From NCBI GenBank assembly GCA_900128395.1, contig LT649607.1, positions 1-18,351 of the forward strand: DNA of 18,351 nucleotides, read 5' to 3'. Source of the DNA: Stramenopiles sp. TOSAG23-2 (Eukaryota; Sar). This document shows positions 11,801-18,248 of the stretch, in pieces. The translations under genes and the position numbers were made by a program. The notes under the pieces were generated by a model. It did no database searches. It worked only from the letters and a program-made list of their open reading frames with translations, and was not told the origin of the DNA. Position 1 is the first letter of the stretch. Each line of letters starts with the position of its first letter.

Positions 11801-12030
11801 CTGTTTTAGCAAATGGTTCATCTGAACTAGTGCCAATGGGACAAAGTTACTTGGAACTAGTTGTAACATACGCAACTGATGATAAAGATGATCCAGATGG
11901 TATATATCATGTAGATAGAGAAATTCATACTCGCCAACGACGCATTGCAGCAACAAATAGACGACATTTATACGCATTGTATTTGTTATTGCGTAAGAAA
12001 GTTTTTGCTTTGAAAATAGAAGAAAGGTGA
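2833..12030 (+). CDS. VPS13: VPS13-family bridge-like lipid transfer protein, 5' incomplete
   Basis: VPS13 proteins are rod-like lipid conduits at membrane contact sites. The 3065-codon frame is close to the family length (yeast 3144, human VPS13A 3174). A divergent chorein-like N-terminus spans about residues 1-165 (ALKQFGGTIAINKISTRGI, SLRSKPIFVRVEKVNVNI). A basic coiled-coil spacer lies near 415-500, followed by beta-rich repeats. The VAB adaptor-binding region (about 1775-2420) shows the hallmark Asn of its repeats at N1784, N1886, N2176 and N2403; one repeat has Asp2040 instead. The ATG_C-like Gly/Ala-rich helices lie at about 2740-2850 (VRAVAGLGSGVSQLL) and a PH-like end at 2860-3065. 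The frame opens with TTG, and the first in-frame ATG (3130) would lose the chorein part. The true start is therefore probably in an upstream exon, or has been lost. An AG directly precedes 2833. The stop is TGA. Confidence 0.88.
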   Translation: MEEFIVTDNSNIIFEKTKEKDFCYLFAVKSIDGNDLEIRKDNPQITEALKQFGGTIAINKISTRGIIIKLPAIKSLRSKPIFVRVEKVNVNITLNDRDNMDESEAEKEAHIIAKRNHLIASNHMKMMNELKDATLDGNAKSSGYFQKLLVDVLQNIVVEVTDINICVAATLPNGKRFKFGFAVNRRGNNNDKNTRGNVIQNGITIRNKDLSKDNTIRELIVKNVCIYCTKADKKDSRSDNNNDNDNIKPKARILQDFDVALTVVNRGKELTLIVNIDTDLRFILLSKQYLNLTYVATSLSNRLDYLQTLANGKVAIIEDGNSNTMESNNDQSKNKSKKEREYKRYIEYYKSILLSKKQLEDKTMPLDTMIPKISEYDTLIEKDALWAVKNIYGRHKWAIADIQSAHAFALQSAIDEVRRKKEEKKAKSLGNSIASGFSFMKNSFFGSRNKKTNDKKSQPETKSTKEFDQLQKDLDDLQEQETALANKDKHESILENKDNLFVFFKIEKNLEFILARSKKTKEKKLKKFLKFSLIDGVELNANKNNEYVRVALRVGLIELQDIRETRINILENGQGKSNQKDDTWNVFNGKESLTNPYSSTSARKASEFTFRFQKLNKTLQKSIYARILVKSKLVADLDLIKDVKNTFAAPVGTQGFHGAQRLAHEVKTLGNKEAKSTTPEEVLDNLLIDVELLSPTIVVPKNLSKWRNDGKDNLNTIVFTLGKLKIKSQQNTPEITLHLISGSNDANVLDIIGNESLSKLKVIDNFEGDIEIASTNDDGTKVNLKTKSDEIKVLLDNDKLMVTLSILDGLLHNQGTLIESQDNKNIVEDKGDVVKARIKSKPALLGSSIRKIVVGETGYTLSVNDIFVPGTYTNVIFPTNVDGYVFDLDNEKEVFLGNVKIKVDENNTTVTNNVVNLVAINANDDRIACSLHLSSNKEDKDDLETVKYNQSVTVDLEVPNLILEINEYEEKSAFAIEVSSEGENTNKISYSVAPKEDAELNLNFNNIDIAIRDLTSKELALSAGLNDVGLRLLQGPASKFIRRDNSKLCILPTPIPTISECTFKAKVVLHLEVPSKEGKLLDTMKSMYIENHYNDNDDDQEEIKEGEDDDDVPPKELFKMKEIATKYENEMLNVIIGIDGKFDTALKQDGDKHNNFFQDVNATISLDEKGLSVKYSSILPEIFVAPYLCSKLDIKKAFCGSSSNLFGPAENLDTKTKFSLSETNKESEGFVCYICEEDKAVVLTCQQELLRRILPLQQLGSKNERLVERSKKSSSQKQEKENLERIGDVEIDVLSKDPFVLSLELVEFRLKDEDAINCTNLGIFYAANVNYHMHSSNVLENKLPIQNKGTVIHADVLKIETILENSSFNVATDLAFKKSIEIRYQEDENAVKTFTKTDMTVLSLPKLYVTHKYLVNEQEAEERVLFPFSIMMELEDSDTKQQVESGKYNALGKRIVKMYIDPIYLSINVNSIQEYLEMNDKLKKIQLLTSSSKKEATTAPESGDDVKPTTPTFINIVQLKGLSVVLQQDARVITSFNCDNAFTTGTLNMAKSTKNMFVETHVTGIELNAIVYNDVNGRPILPRQSPIIENWSFSLFVEKFNDVKRMSGFSKGLRASCVSPQILNLNVDPSVIHMLKELQFVLKKAIEDHVNDNDEIAIHQIGSLLEGNDPIGEVEEPLLETEEKQFEKLSHRFASTDKPQIYGEEHTGDEDLTKREQLVLSLKSGTFDKLADFAGSLYEASKEDMDSVANVKENIQNKMAEQGDRILPSYSALADGTVRVYTRNLINDPIQVKIEFTSEKGKPVGGDEKMLQPRKSVFIHDYTPDKVEVAAWINDQPLDINNADQRIDNDPKIGHQYHVSISKYTNDKMGIEIIISVYSVCLVINNMDYYIDVIEKDKNLQGVDSDDFTHVPDLPDNGYEVEFDDENIPQNLKFMDHSKYGTGENKKTGEVMEVQVRLSGINANEDKDDTTTTGWSEPFSINTVGTEGQLDLKVPDKMEQKTTEEEEENARIEYKNVGINISSTEFTKLLSIAPRYLLLDKSSHRVHVRQSRLTDESWLPENQFSWEQLDDWHSIQDGELHFKEVHFSKWKGHVLSSIQIKIEDEAFESCWSNELHVHAIRPRRMHFRICDKSGNKWVYLTMIIQFLGATTFIIIEDAITNAVEETKFESSLTVENKTGDNIFKFRQFNYVKHVLSGGEKVKKEVPDTKQGGWFSKSSEAKDEEEDFIAADDGFGLVVGVCPGLNMPNYTEENAPTWVNIDPKSKNWLFYDYDNGSNNQFEIADGDGNVILSSLNIVKTGTTKSEDGGYLFEVSAQGSDRVIRISSNEKDNRHEDNVHEFDQAQVLTISLTGIGVSLLNNNNKISFVEEVCYIHIQDVFGKFALNNLKTITNILYCSSIQIDNQTNDGNSVILSPAIPSKPDEEFLALPGVYDEFLSVAVAYFLKHVDLWKIKRSADEHVENDVTLKKEREKKEQYDYQLKKRLIKEFCLFILLEEPWASEPKSVKDAWDVFRKEISKAENIDDIPFIIPYEDMIINQIDVHVESTTLFFFAFEKTSSQHHTVRHLELDTPYFDLKIHEEFVFSLLSSVQELFKSIKDFNSSEDSDAVANQEKEEKDSDPNLKLRIIQEQYLTIQSSLTEAQQDDDNNAEYFFEKIDLHPVEVRLSYNGSAPGSEKKLSLLNTKSRGLGAISSLPSIDSLIVILASLHQTHAAYTLQQFSRLVGKFYTDQAMARLYKVVFKISVLDSPVRAVAGLGSGVSQLLQTPGRTLKALAKGDVTAAAKQLGGGICGLARAIVGGGAKVAGGAVGGVGFVFKKVTGVSAVTKTLFSPASNLFDYASGNLEGVYDNLVEDRLKSNRKNVRVRLPRKPDSVLVKYCYLDALTLHLTRTIDNFTLRKGAKVGRLVPAVECVQKGKFICSCYVLYQKVYQHDKTKKMFIEKESEQFEELSLLILSSWHLFCLEAKNDIVNKSNLLWAIPFRRILDINVMTVLANGSSELVPMGQSYLELVVTYATDDKDDPDGIYHVDREIHTRQRRIAATNRRHLYALYLLLRKKVFALKIEER

Positions 12031-12203
12031 AAAATAATATGATAAGTGTGTTGGAAATGGTACGTAGGTTTTATAAAAATACAAAAGTACAACTTTCGTA
12101 CAAATATATATATATATAATATATACGTATGTGTGTTTTGTTGTGTGTGTGTTTTACTACGAAAATTTTAAAAACACTAAAAAATATACGAGTTCGTAAT
12201 TTA

Positions 12204-12239
12204 ATAAAAATATGATTATTACTTCCGGTAAAAATAAAT
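12204..12239 (+). terminator. Candidate poly(A) signals of VPS13
   Basis: Two AATAAA hexamers on the plus strand (12204-12209 and 12234-12239) lie 174 and 204 nt after the VPS13 stop. AT-rich sequence makes chance hits likely, so this is a candidate only. Confidence 0.45.
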
Positions 12240-12506
12240 TTTATTTTACTACTCGTATCATACTGAAAGACCTCTATCTACCAAAGTCCTGTGTGCGAAG
12301 ACACCGAGTTTATGTATTTACTGGTTATATAATATATACGAGGTAATACGAATTATATATAATATATATTTTAAAGAGTAACTTAGATTTTAATCAATTA
12401 TATACTTCGTATTAAAGAGTGGTATTATTTCTTTGAATTTGATTTTGTCTTTACATCAAACATTGGTTTCATACAAATTTATCTGCCTTTTGACATAGAT
12501 CTAAAA

Positions 12507-12564
12507 AGACCAGGAAGAGGCTGACGCTTGACGCCGCAGACTATACGCCTGCCCAGCCTGGTCT
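12507..12564. repeat. GC-rich inverted-repeat element, copy 1
   Basis: An island of markedly higher GC in AT-rich flanks is bounded by perfect 8-bp inverted ends, AGACCAGG and CCTGGTCT. Inside it has CTGACGCTTG and CGCCTGCC, which recur with small changes in the element at 17844-17915. It may be a short dispersed repeat or MITE-like relic, or a structured 3' UTR element, since it lies just past the VPS9 stop. Confidence 0.6.
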
Positions 12565-12566
12565 GC

Positions 12567-12572
12567 TTTATT
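12567..12572 (-). terminator. Candidate poly(A) signal of the ABC-VPS9 gene
   Basis: AATAAA on the minus strand, 12 nt past the TAA stop at 12584-12586 and right beside the GC-rich inverted repeat. Position and strand fit a 3'-end signal. Confidence 0.5.
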
Positions 12573-12583
12573 TTTAATACTCA

Positions 12584-14266
12584 TTAACAACCCTGATTCA
12601 TTGACCCCACAGAAATACTAAATGTTGTTAAAGCATATGCATACCGACCACTCCAAAAACTGTTTGGAATAAGATCTTCTAACGATTTTAAAATCGGGTT
12701 AAGAATATGAGACATTTCAGATTTTATTATTACAAAATCAATAACAGGGGCCAAGTCCTCTGCCCCAACACTGATTTTTTTACCATGAGATGATGCAACT
12801 TCGCTCATTTCTTTCGTAACTAATTCTAAAACATTGTATAAAATCTTTAGACGACCTAAAGGATAATTTGACATTGTTAAAATACATTTCAATTGATTAA
12901 TTGCAACTGCATACGGTTCTAATACACGAGTACTTTCAATAACGACAGTTGTTGATACAGTGGTATTATTATTTGCTCCTCTTGACGTACGATTTGCTAA
13001 ATTGACTTTGTAATTTCGAAATATATCTTTCACATGTAGGTCATCAAATAATTCTGTATTAGTTTTTCTTGTATTTTTTTCAGTACTGCTCTTCATCTTA
13101 TTATTATTATTATTATCGAGGGAACCTCGTATCTCTTTTAAAAACATTACTCCATCAATTCTTTCGCCTAGCATATCAAATATTGCAGATTGTGAAGCAA
13201 CATATAAAAGCAAATCAACTGTACTACTTCGTTCAATATTATATTTACGCGCAATTGTTATGACTAACATTTCAACGAAACATTTAATATCATTTATAAG
13301 ATCTTTTTTTTTTACAAAATTAGAAAATATATGTGAATTATTCTGTAACATTTCATTAACCTCAGTTTCTAAATCAAATAACGGACCATGTAATAAACAT
13401 AATGTGTGAGAAAATACTCGTAATGTTTTTGATAAACTATGTCGAGGCGACGATTTAATTATTTTTAATATTCCATTTCGAAATTCATCCCAATCATTGC
13501 TTTCATTACTATCTTCATTTTTCCTATTAACTTTGTCAAGGACTTTTTTTAATATACAATTAACAAAATAATCATCATTTTGTCTTGCCTTAACATCATA
13601 TTCTTTATATTCTTCATTCAATTGCTGAAAAACTTCGGACCATAATTCGTGCAATGGAACATCAATCTCATCCGACATGGTTCCAGTTATGCTACTGTAT
13701 AATACTGTTTCTTGAGCTCTACTTTTTATTCTTTGTAGGGTTGATGTAAATAATTGAAGGTATGACATATTATCTGTACTTTTATTTTCTACATTTTCGT
13801 CTAAACTGGCTTTCTCTCGCTGTTCTTTTAAAGCTCTGTTTTTTCTTATTTCATCAGCAATTTTCCCAGCCTGTTGCTTTTCAAATTTCATATTTTTCTT
13901 GTTAATTTCAATTGTTTCATTATAATTTCTTATAAATTTTAAACGTTGTTCAGATGTCATATTTACATAATTGCTATTGTTTGGTGGAGTAAACTTTTGT
14001 TTCAGGTTATTATATTCTTGTTGTTTATTTTTATCATTTGAATTATTTTGCACTATGTTCATTGCTATAGGTATTGTCTTAGCTATTGGTATTGCATTTG
14101 CTACATTTATTGTTATAGTTGTTTGCTTCTTGGCTGAGTCTTCATCAAAGTTATTAGTTGATGAATAAATATTTAAAAAGTTATCATTGTCGTCATCATC
14201 ATACAAGTCATCTTCATCTAGTAGATCGTCTAAATTTATATCATCTGGTACAGTGAAGGATGACAT
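12584..14266 (-). other. VPS9-domain module (possible separate gene, 560 codons)
   Basis: If the long frame is really two genes, this one would start at the ATG at 14264-14266 (A at -3). It gives 560 residues: an acidic N-terminus (DDLLDEDDLYDDDD), Asn-rich linkers, a basic helical stretch (about 1190-1240 in the full frame), a helical bundle and the VPS9 catalytic part. VPS9 domains load GTP on Rab5-family GTPases on endosomes. The motif GAEDLAPVIDFVIIK carries Asp1560 and SGRYAYALTTF carries Tyr1600. These appear to match the catalytic Asp and Tyr of Rabex-5 in order and spacing, so exchange activity is likely kept. The segment at 13215-13431 is copied exactly at 2586-2802. Confidence 0.75.
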
Positions 14267-17200
14267 GGTTCTATGGTGGGGGTTTTCTATTCTTCTTATT
14301 TTTACTCTTGTTTCTTTTGTGGTGATATTTATACTTTTGAATGCAATTTTAATTTGAATGGTGCAATGATTCGGACCACTTTGTTTTGATATTAAATTTG
14401 CATAAATACCATTTAAACGTAACAAAGCTGTATGAGAGCCACTTTCAGCAATTTTACCATTGTCAAAAACATGTATGGTATTAGCATTTCGTATGGTTGA
14501 TAATCGATGTGCTACTATCAACGTTGTGCGCCCTTTCATCAATATGTTAAGTGCCTCTTGTACTAAATATTCAGATTCAGCATCTAAAGCAGAAGTTGCT
14601 TCATCTAATAATAATATTTTTGGGTCTTTTAATATCGCACGCGCTATTGCAATCCGTTGCTTTTGGCCACCAGACAAGGAAGTACCTTGCTCCCCAACTT
14701 TTGTATCGTATTTTTCAGGCAATTTTGATATAAAATCGTGACAATTTGCTTTTTTCGCAGCCACTACCATATCATTATACGAAACTGTTTGATGCTTTAA
14801 TGCACAACCAAATTTAATATTATCAGCTATTGTTCCAGCAAATAGCGTTGGCTCTTGCATGACAAAACCAATTTGTGATCGTAACCACATTGGATCCAAT
14901 ATCCTCAAATCCACTCCATCTAAAAGGATAGCTCCATTTTGGGGATCGTAAAAACGTTCGATCAATGATAAAACAGTCGACTTGCCACTACCACTGCCAC
15001 CCACTAACGCAATGGTTTCGCCTTGTTTTACTGACATGGTAAAATCATTCAAAACAACTTTATCGACACGTGTTGGATAGGAAAATTTAATTCTATCTAT
15101 GTCAATCTTTCCATCCACTTTTGATAAAATTTTACCACCACTGTAATTAATTAAAGATTGACGATCTAATATTTCAAAAATTTTCTCCGATGCACCCATC
15201 GCTTTTGCCATTTCTGGCAAGCCGCTCATGATCCAACCTAATCCCATAACCATTGCAATCGCCATGTTTACAAATACGATAATTTCCGCCGCTTTGTTAG
15301 CAATTGCAGTAGGAGACGAAGTATTGACAATATCGTTTCCTCCATGCCACAATGCAACGGTCAAAGCACCATAGAAACCACCGATAACAAATGAAAATGC
15401 CAATCCTTGGACGATGACCAAATGTACACCTAAACGATTGGAAATCCATGCAGCAGCATTATATCGCTCCTTCGTTCCTTCTTGCATCGCGAAACTTACA
15501 ATCGTACGTATGCCAGCTAAAAATTCTTGTGCTAATCCACCTTGTACATTTTGTGCATCCGTGGATTTTTTTGCAATATTTGAAATCAATGTTAACGTCA
15601 ATGCAAGTGCAAATAATGGAACAAATGCAGATCCAAGAAAAATTCCAGTAAGCAACGGGGAGTTTACCAATAAATAAACTAAAATTATAAGAAATTGAAA
15701 AAAACCACGTAATGCTTGTGCTAATTGCGTAGTCATGCCGGTACGTATCAATGCCGTGTTTGAACTTAACATGGTAGTCAATTCTCCACTTTTATTTTCA
15801 TCATAAAAACTCATATCCTGTTCCATCATAGCCATAAATACAAAACGCTGGATTCGGGTAACCAAACGCACTCCAGCAGCTTCAACGAAACATAATTGCA
15901 TCGCATTTCCGCAGTATAACGCAACGCATGAAAGAATCTGTAAGTGTACAGCATTTGTGACCCCTGGTTTATCAAAATGTATACTAGATTTAATCAATTC
16001 ACCAAAACTAACTTGCCATCCAATATTTGATAACGTAGCAAGTAAACCACCAATGCAACCTATGAGTAAATATGCATAATCTACCATACCTAATATAACT
16101 AAGCGCATGAATGGTTTTGTGTCACCCTTTTTCCTTGTACTTTCAAGTTTTAACAAGGCACTTGTTTCTGCATCCATTAAATAATATGGGGATGAACGAT
16201 GCCGTAATGTAACACAAGCTATGAAAAATATTTCAAAGATTACAAGCAACAACATAATGTACATATAAATCGCTAAAGCATGCGTTGGCAAACTTAATCT
16301 CCCAACAAAATATGGCACGATGAAATTGTAAATATGAAATATACTGGAAAAACAAAGTAATGAAGCTACAACACGTGGTTCCCACGCTACATGTTTTCTT
16401 CCAAAAATATTTCTAATGAAAAAATATGTTGTAAAAACCCATAAAAATGGAACCACTGAATTAGATGCAAGTACAATCGCATTATTGTTTTCATTTTCAT
16501 TTATAAATTTTGATGTAAACGATGCATCGCTTTCAGCATCATTTGAATCCGTATTGTGTTTAATATCAGTTTTACTTAATTGAACTACTAACATGATGGA
16601 AATGATGCATAATAACAAACTATTCAATACTAATAAACGTGGTACTAACCATCCTTCTTTCTTTTTCATTTCCAGCTCTAACACTTCACGAATAGATTTT
16701 GCATAACTCCGACTACCGCGAAGCAATGGGCCGGCAGCTTTCCCTGAGCTGAAAATACGATTGCTGTTGTTCTTACTATTACTTTCTTCGGCTTTTGATG
16801 TTGGGCTATCATTTTGTTTCACTTCAACGTTACCGTTGTTATCGATATTATTTTGAAATATAATATTGTCATCTAAAACATGAACCTTTTTTTCAATATC
16901 TTCCTCCAAAGTCCCATTTTTAGTTGAGTTAGCGGATGCAAAATCATACATTCCTACATTATACACATTTGATTTATTTTTATTCTCCTTTTCCTTTCTG
17001 TCGTCGGGTTGTGCATTACTGCTATTATTCTCATTTTGTTTCACTTGCTGCGGATCTTCATATGGATTATAGTCATTATCTAATAAAGGTGAATAACCAT
17101 TATTATTCTCGCTAGTCCCGTTTTCTATATCAAGTGATATAGATTTTCTTCTCCGAGAACTTCGAAATGATAAGCGGCAAGTAACTACAAATTTATACAA

Positions 17201-17434
17201 TAATATAATGAAAGCAACCAAGGAAAACGTGGCCAAAATGATTGAATTAAAACATGGTGTAAAAGAAGCGCTGCCATATTTACCTGATAATACAGGGCCT
17301 ATTCCTTGTCCTTCACCACAAATTATACATTCAAAACTATTGGAGTCAATATTACATATTATCGGGTTAATTGGTGGTAACGTTGGTGGTGTTATTGGTG
17401 GATATGTGACTGTTGCTCCTATATTATGATCCAT
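12584..17434 (-). CDS. ABCB-type half-transporter joined to a VPS9-domain protein
   Basis: One 1616-codon frame. Residues 1-1022 form a TAP/ABCB-like ATP-driven half-transporter. One membrane segment (about 63-85) is followed by an Asn-rich polar spacer and four more segments (about 264-409, TMD0-like), then the core transmembrane domain from about 444. The nucleotide-binding domain is intact: Walker A GGSGSGKST with Lys818, Q-loop Gln860, signature LSGGQ at 920-924, Walker B Asp944-Glu945 and H-loop His976. About 35 unremarkable residues lead to Met1057. After it come an acidic, low-complexity stretch and a VPS9 domain ending near 1611. The start ATG has a good context (AAAATGG), and its 5' neighbour is a repeat-rich flank. 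The substrate is unknown; TMD0 half-transporters usually sit in lysosomes or vacuoles. It could instead be two tightly packed genes without a stop between them. The ABC identity is very sure; the fusion is not. Confidence 0.88.
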   Translation of the reverse strand: MDHNIGATVTYPPITPPTLPPINPIICNIDSNSFECIICGEGQGIGPVLSGKYGSASFTPCFNSIILATFSLVAFIILLYKFVVTCRLSFRSSRRRKSISLDIENGTSENNNGYSPLLDNDYNPYEDPQQVKQNENNSSNAQPDDRKEKENKNKSNVYNVGMYDFASANSTKNGTLEEDIEKKVHVLDDNIIFQNNIDNNGNVEVKQNDSPTSKAEESNSKNNSNRIFSSGKAAGPLLRGSRSYAKSIREVLELEMKKKEGWLVPRLLVLNSLLLCIISIMLVVQLSKTDIKHNTDSNDAESDASFTSKFINENENNNAIVLASNSVVPFLWVFTTYFFIRNIFGRKHVAWEPRVVASLLCFSSIFHIYNFIVPYFVGRLSLPTHALAIYMYIMLLLVIFEIFFIACVTLRHRSSPYYLMDAETSALLKLESTRKKGDTKPFMRLVILGMVDYAYLLIGCIGGLLATLSNIGWQVSFGELIKSSIHFDKPGVTNAVHLQILSCVALYCGNAMQLCFVEAAGVRLVTRIQRFVFMAMMEQDMSFYDENKSGELTTMLSSNTALIRTGMTTQLAQALRGFFQFLIILVYLLVNSPLLTGIFLGSAFVPLFALALTLTLISNIAKKSTDAQNVQGGLAQEFLAGIRTIVSFAMQEGTKERYNAAAWISNRLGVHLVIVQGLAFSFVIGGFYGALTVALWHGGNDIVNTSSPTAIANKAAEIIVFVNMAIAMVMGLGWIMSGLPEMAKAMGASEKIFEILDRQSLINYSGGKILSKVDGKIDIDRIKFSYPTRVDKVVLNDFTMSVKQGETIALVGGSGSGKSTVLSLIERFYDPQNGAILLDGVDLRILDPMWLRSQIGFVMQEPTLFAGTIADNIKFGCALKHQTVSYNDMVVAAKKANCHDFISKLPEKYDTKVGEQGTSLSGGQKQRIAIARAILKDPKILLLDEATSALDAESEYLVQEALNILMKGRTTLIVAHRLSTIRNANTIHVFDNGKIAESGSHTALLRLNGIYANLISKQSGPNHCTIQIKIAFKSINITTKETRVKIRRIENPHHRTMSSFTVPDDINLDDLLDEDDLYDDDDNDNFLNIYSSTNNFDEDSAKKQTTITINVANAIPIAKTIPIAMNIVQNNSNDKNKQQEYNNLKQKFTPPNNSNYVNMTSEQRLKFIRNYNETIEINKKNMKFEKQQAGKIADEIRKNRALKEQREKASLDENVENKSTDNMSYLQLFTSTLQRIKSRAQETVLYSSITGTMSDEIDVPLHELWSEVFQQLNEEYKEYDVKARQNDDYFVNCILKKVLDKVNRKNEDSNESNDWDEFRNGILKIIKSSPRHSLSKTLRVFSHTLCLLHGPLFDLETEVNEMLQNNSHIFSNFVKKKDLINDIKCFVEMLVITIARKYNIERSSTVDLLLYVASQSAIFDMLGERIDGVMFLKEIRGSLDNNNNNKMKSSTEKNTRKTNTELFDDLHVKDIFRNYKVNLANRTSRGANNNTTVSTTVVIESTRVLEPYAVAINQLKCILTMSNYPLGRLKILYNVLELVTKEMSEVASSHGKKISVGAEDLAPVIDFVIIKSEMSHILNPILKSLEDLIPNSFWSGRYAYALTTFSISVGSMNQGC

Positions 17435-17550
17435 TTTGGTTGAAGAATATTATTGATCTATTTATTACTAAGACTTATGACCGTTTATAATGAATGGATG
17501 AAAAGATTGAGTATAAGAATGATACATCTACATTTATATTTACATTGTAA

Positions 17551-17847
17551 TATTTTAATAATCTAGCTAAAAGAAGTGATGATGAATATATATATATATT
17601 TTTTCCATTGTTATTAGTGTTGAATAATTTTGAAGTTATCCCCATGTTGTGCCCATCATCACATCAAGTGTAAAACTTTAGTGTATTGTGGTTTGGTTTA
17701 TTTTAATAATCTAGCTAAAAGAAGTGATGATGAATATATATATATATTTCCATTGTTATTAGTGTTGAATAATTTGTTAGTTATCCCCATGTTGTGCCCA
17801 TCATCACATCAAGTGTAAAACTTTAGTGTATTTATATTGTGGTTTGC
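17551..17847. repeat. 148-bp tandem direct duplication
   Basis: Copies start at 17551 and 17699 with the shared opening TATTTTAATAATCTAGC and run through a shared CTTTAGTGTA to a closing TTGTGGTTTG. They differ by a few short indels, mainly in a TA microsatellite and near the right ends, so the offset drops to 145 at the end. Each unit contains GTGATGATG and, about 70 bp on, CATCATCAC, so each could fold into a long hairpin. Confidence 0.92.
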
Positions 17848-17915
17848 CTGACGTTTGCAGCTAAATGCCTGCTACGTATTACAACATTCGCCTGCCAGGC
17901 AAGGACCCCTGCCCT
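17844..17915. repeat. GC-rich inverted-repeat element, copy 2
   Basis: A GC-rich patch with inverted TTGCCTG (17844-17850) and CAGGCAA (17896-17902), plus the perfect small palindrome GCCTGCCAGGC at 17890-17900. CTGACGTTTG and CGCCTGCC echo the element at 12507-12564. The two elements sit just outside the two ends of the ABC-VPS9 gene. Confidence 0.55.
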
Positions 17916-18248
17916 GAAATATCATAAGTAATTACTTTTAGTTTATAAAATTTAAGGGTCTCATAGTAGATTGTCGATATGCTTAGAACATGGTAAAATC
18001 GATAGCATTAAATAGCATTATACGTTTTAAATATATAACTAAGAAGTATATTTACCTATGAAATAATTGAAAATTTAACTTGGTCAAAATTCCTGTTGAA
18101 TAGTTTTGGAATCCATTTGGAAAGTGATTTTATGAATTTCTGTGTGATTTTGGATGAAGAAATGGATGATTTTGATGGAAATGAAATAGATTTATCGATT
18201 TGTTAATGTGATAGGTACAATTAGTCTATGAATTTATGTAAAGCCTAG

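Larger units (their letters stand above)
12031..12583. other. Convergent intergenic region
   Basis: The 553 bp between the 3' ends of VPS13 and the ABC-VPS9 gene are AT-rich, with TA microsatellites at about 12106-12125 and 12353-12372. They hold likely poly(A) signals for both genes and a GC-rich inverted repeat at 12507-12564. I see no open frame with a plausible product and no RNA gene. Confidence 0.7.

Noticed and set aside
12342-12415. TAATACGAA and TTCGTATTA inverted pair in the convergent spacer
   Set aside because: Nine-base arms with a long AT-rich loop are expected by chance in such sequence, and nothing else supports an element.
14266-14380. Hidden intron between the ABC and VPS9 parts
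   Set aside because: I looked for GTAAGT/GTATGT-like donors and a pyrimidine-rich acceptor on the minus strand and found none that are convincing.
14460-15677. Plus-strand open frames across the ABC nucleotide-binding domain
   Set aside because: They lie opposite the Walker A, signature and Walker B codons of the ABC gene and look like its complement, not independent genes.
17630-17818. Plus-strand 62-codon frame in the tandem duplication
   Set aside because: It spans two repeat units, so the product repeats itself, and it contains no known motif. It is explained by the duplication.
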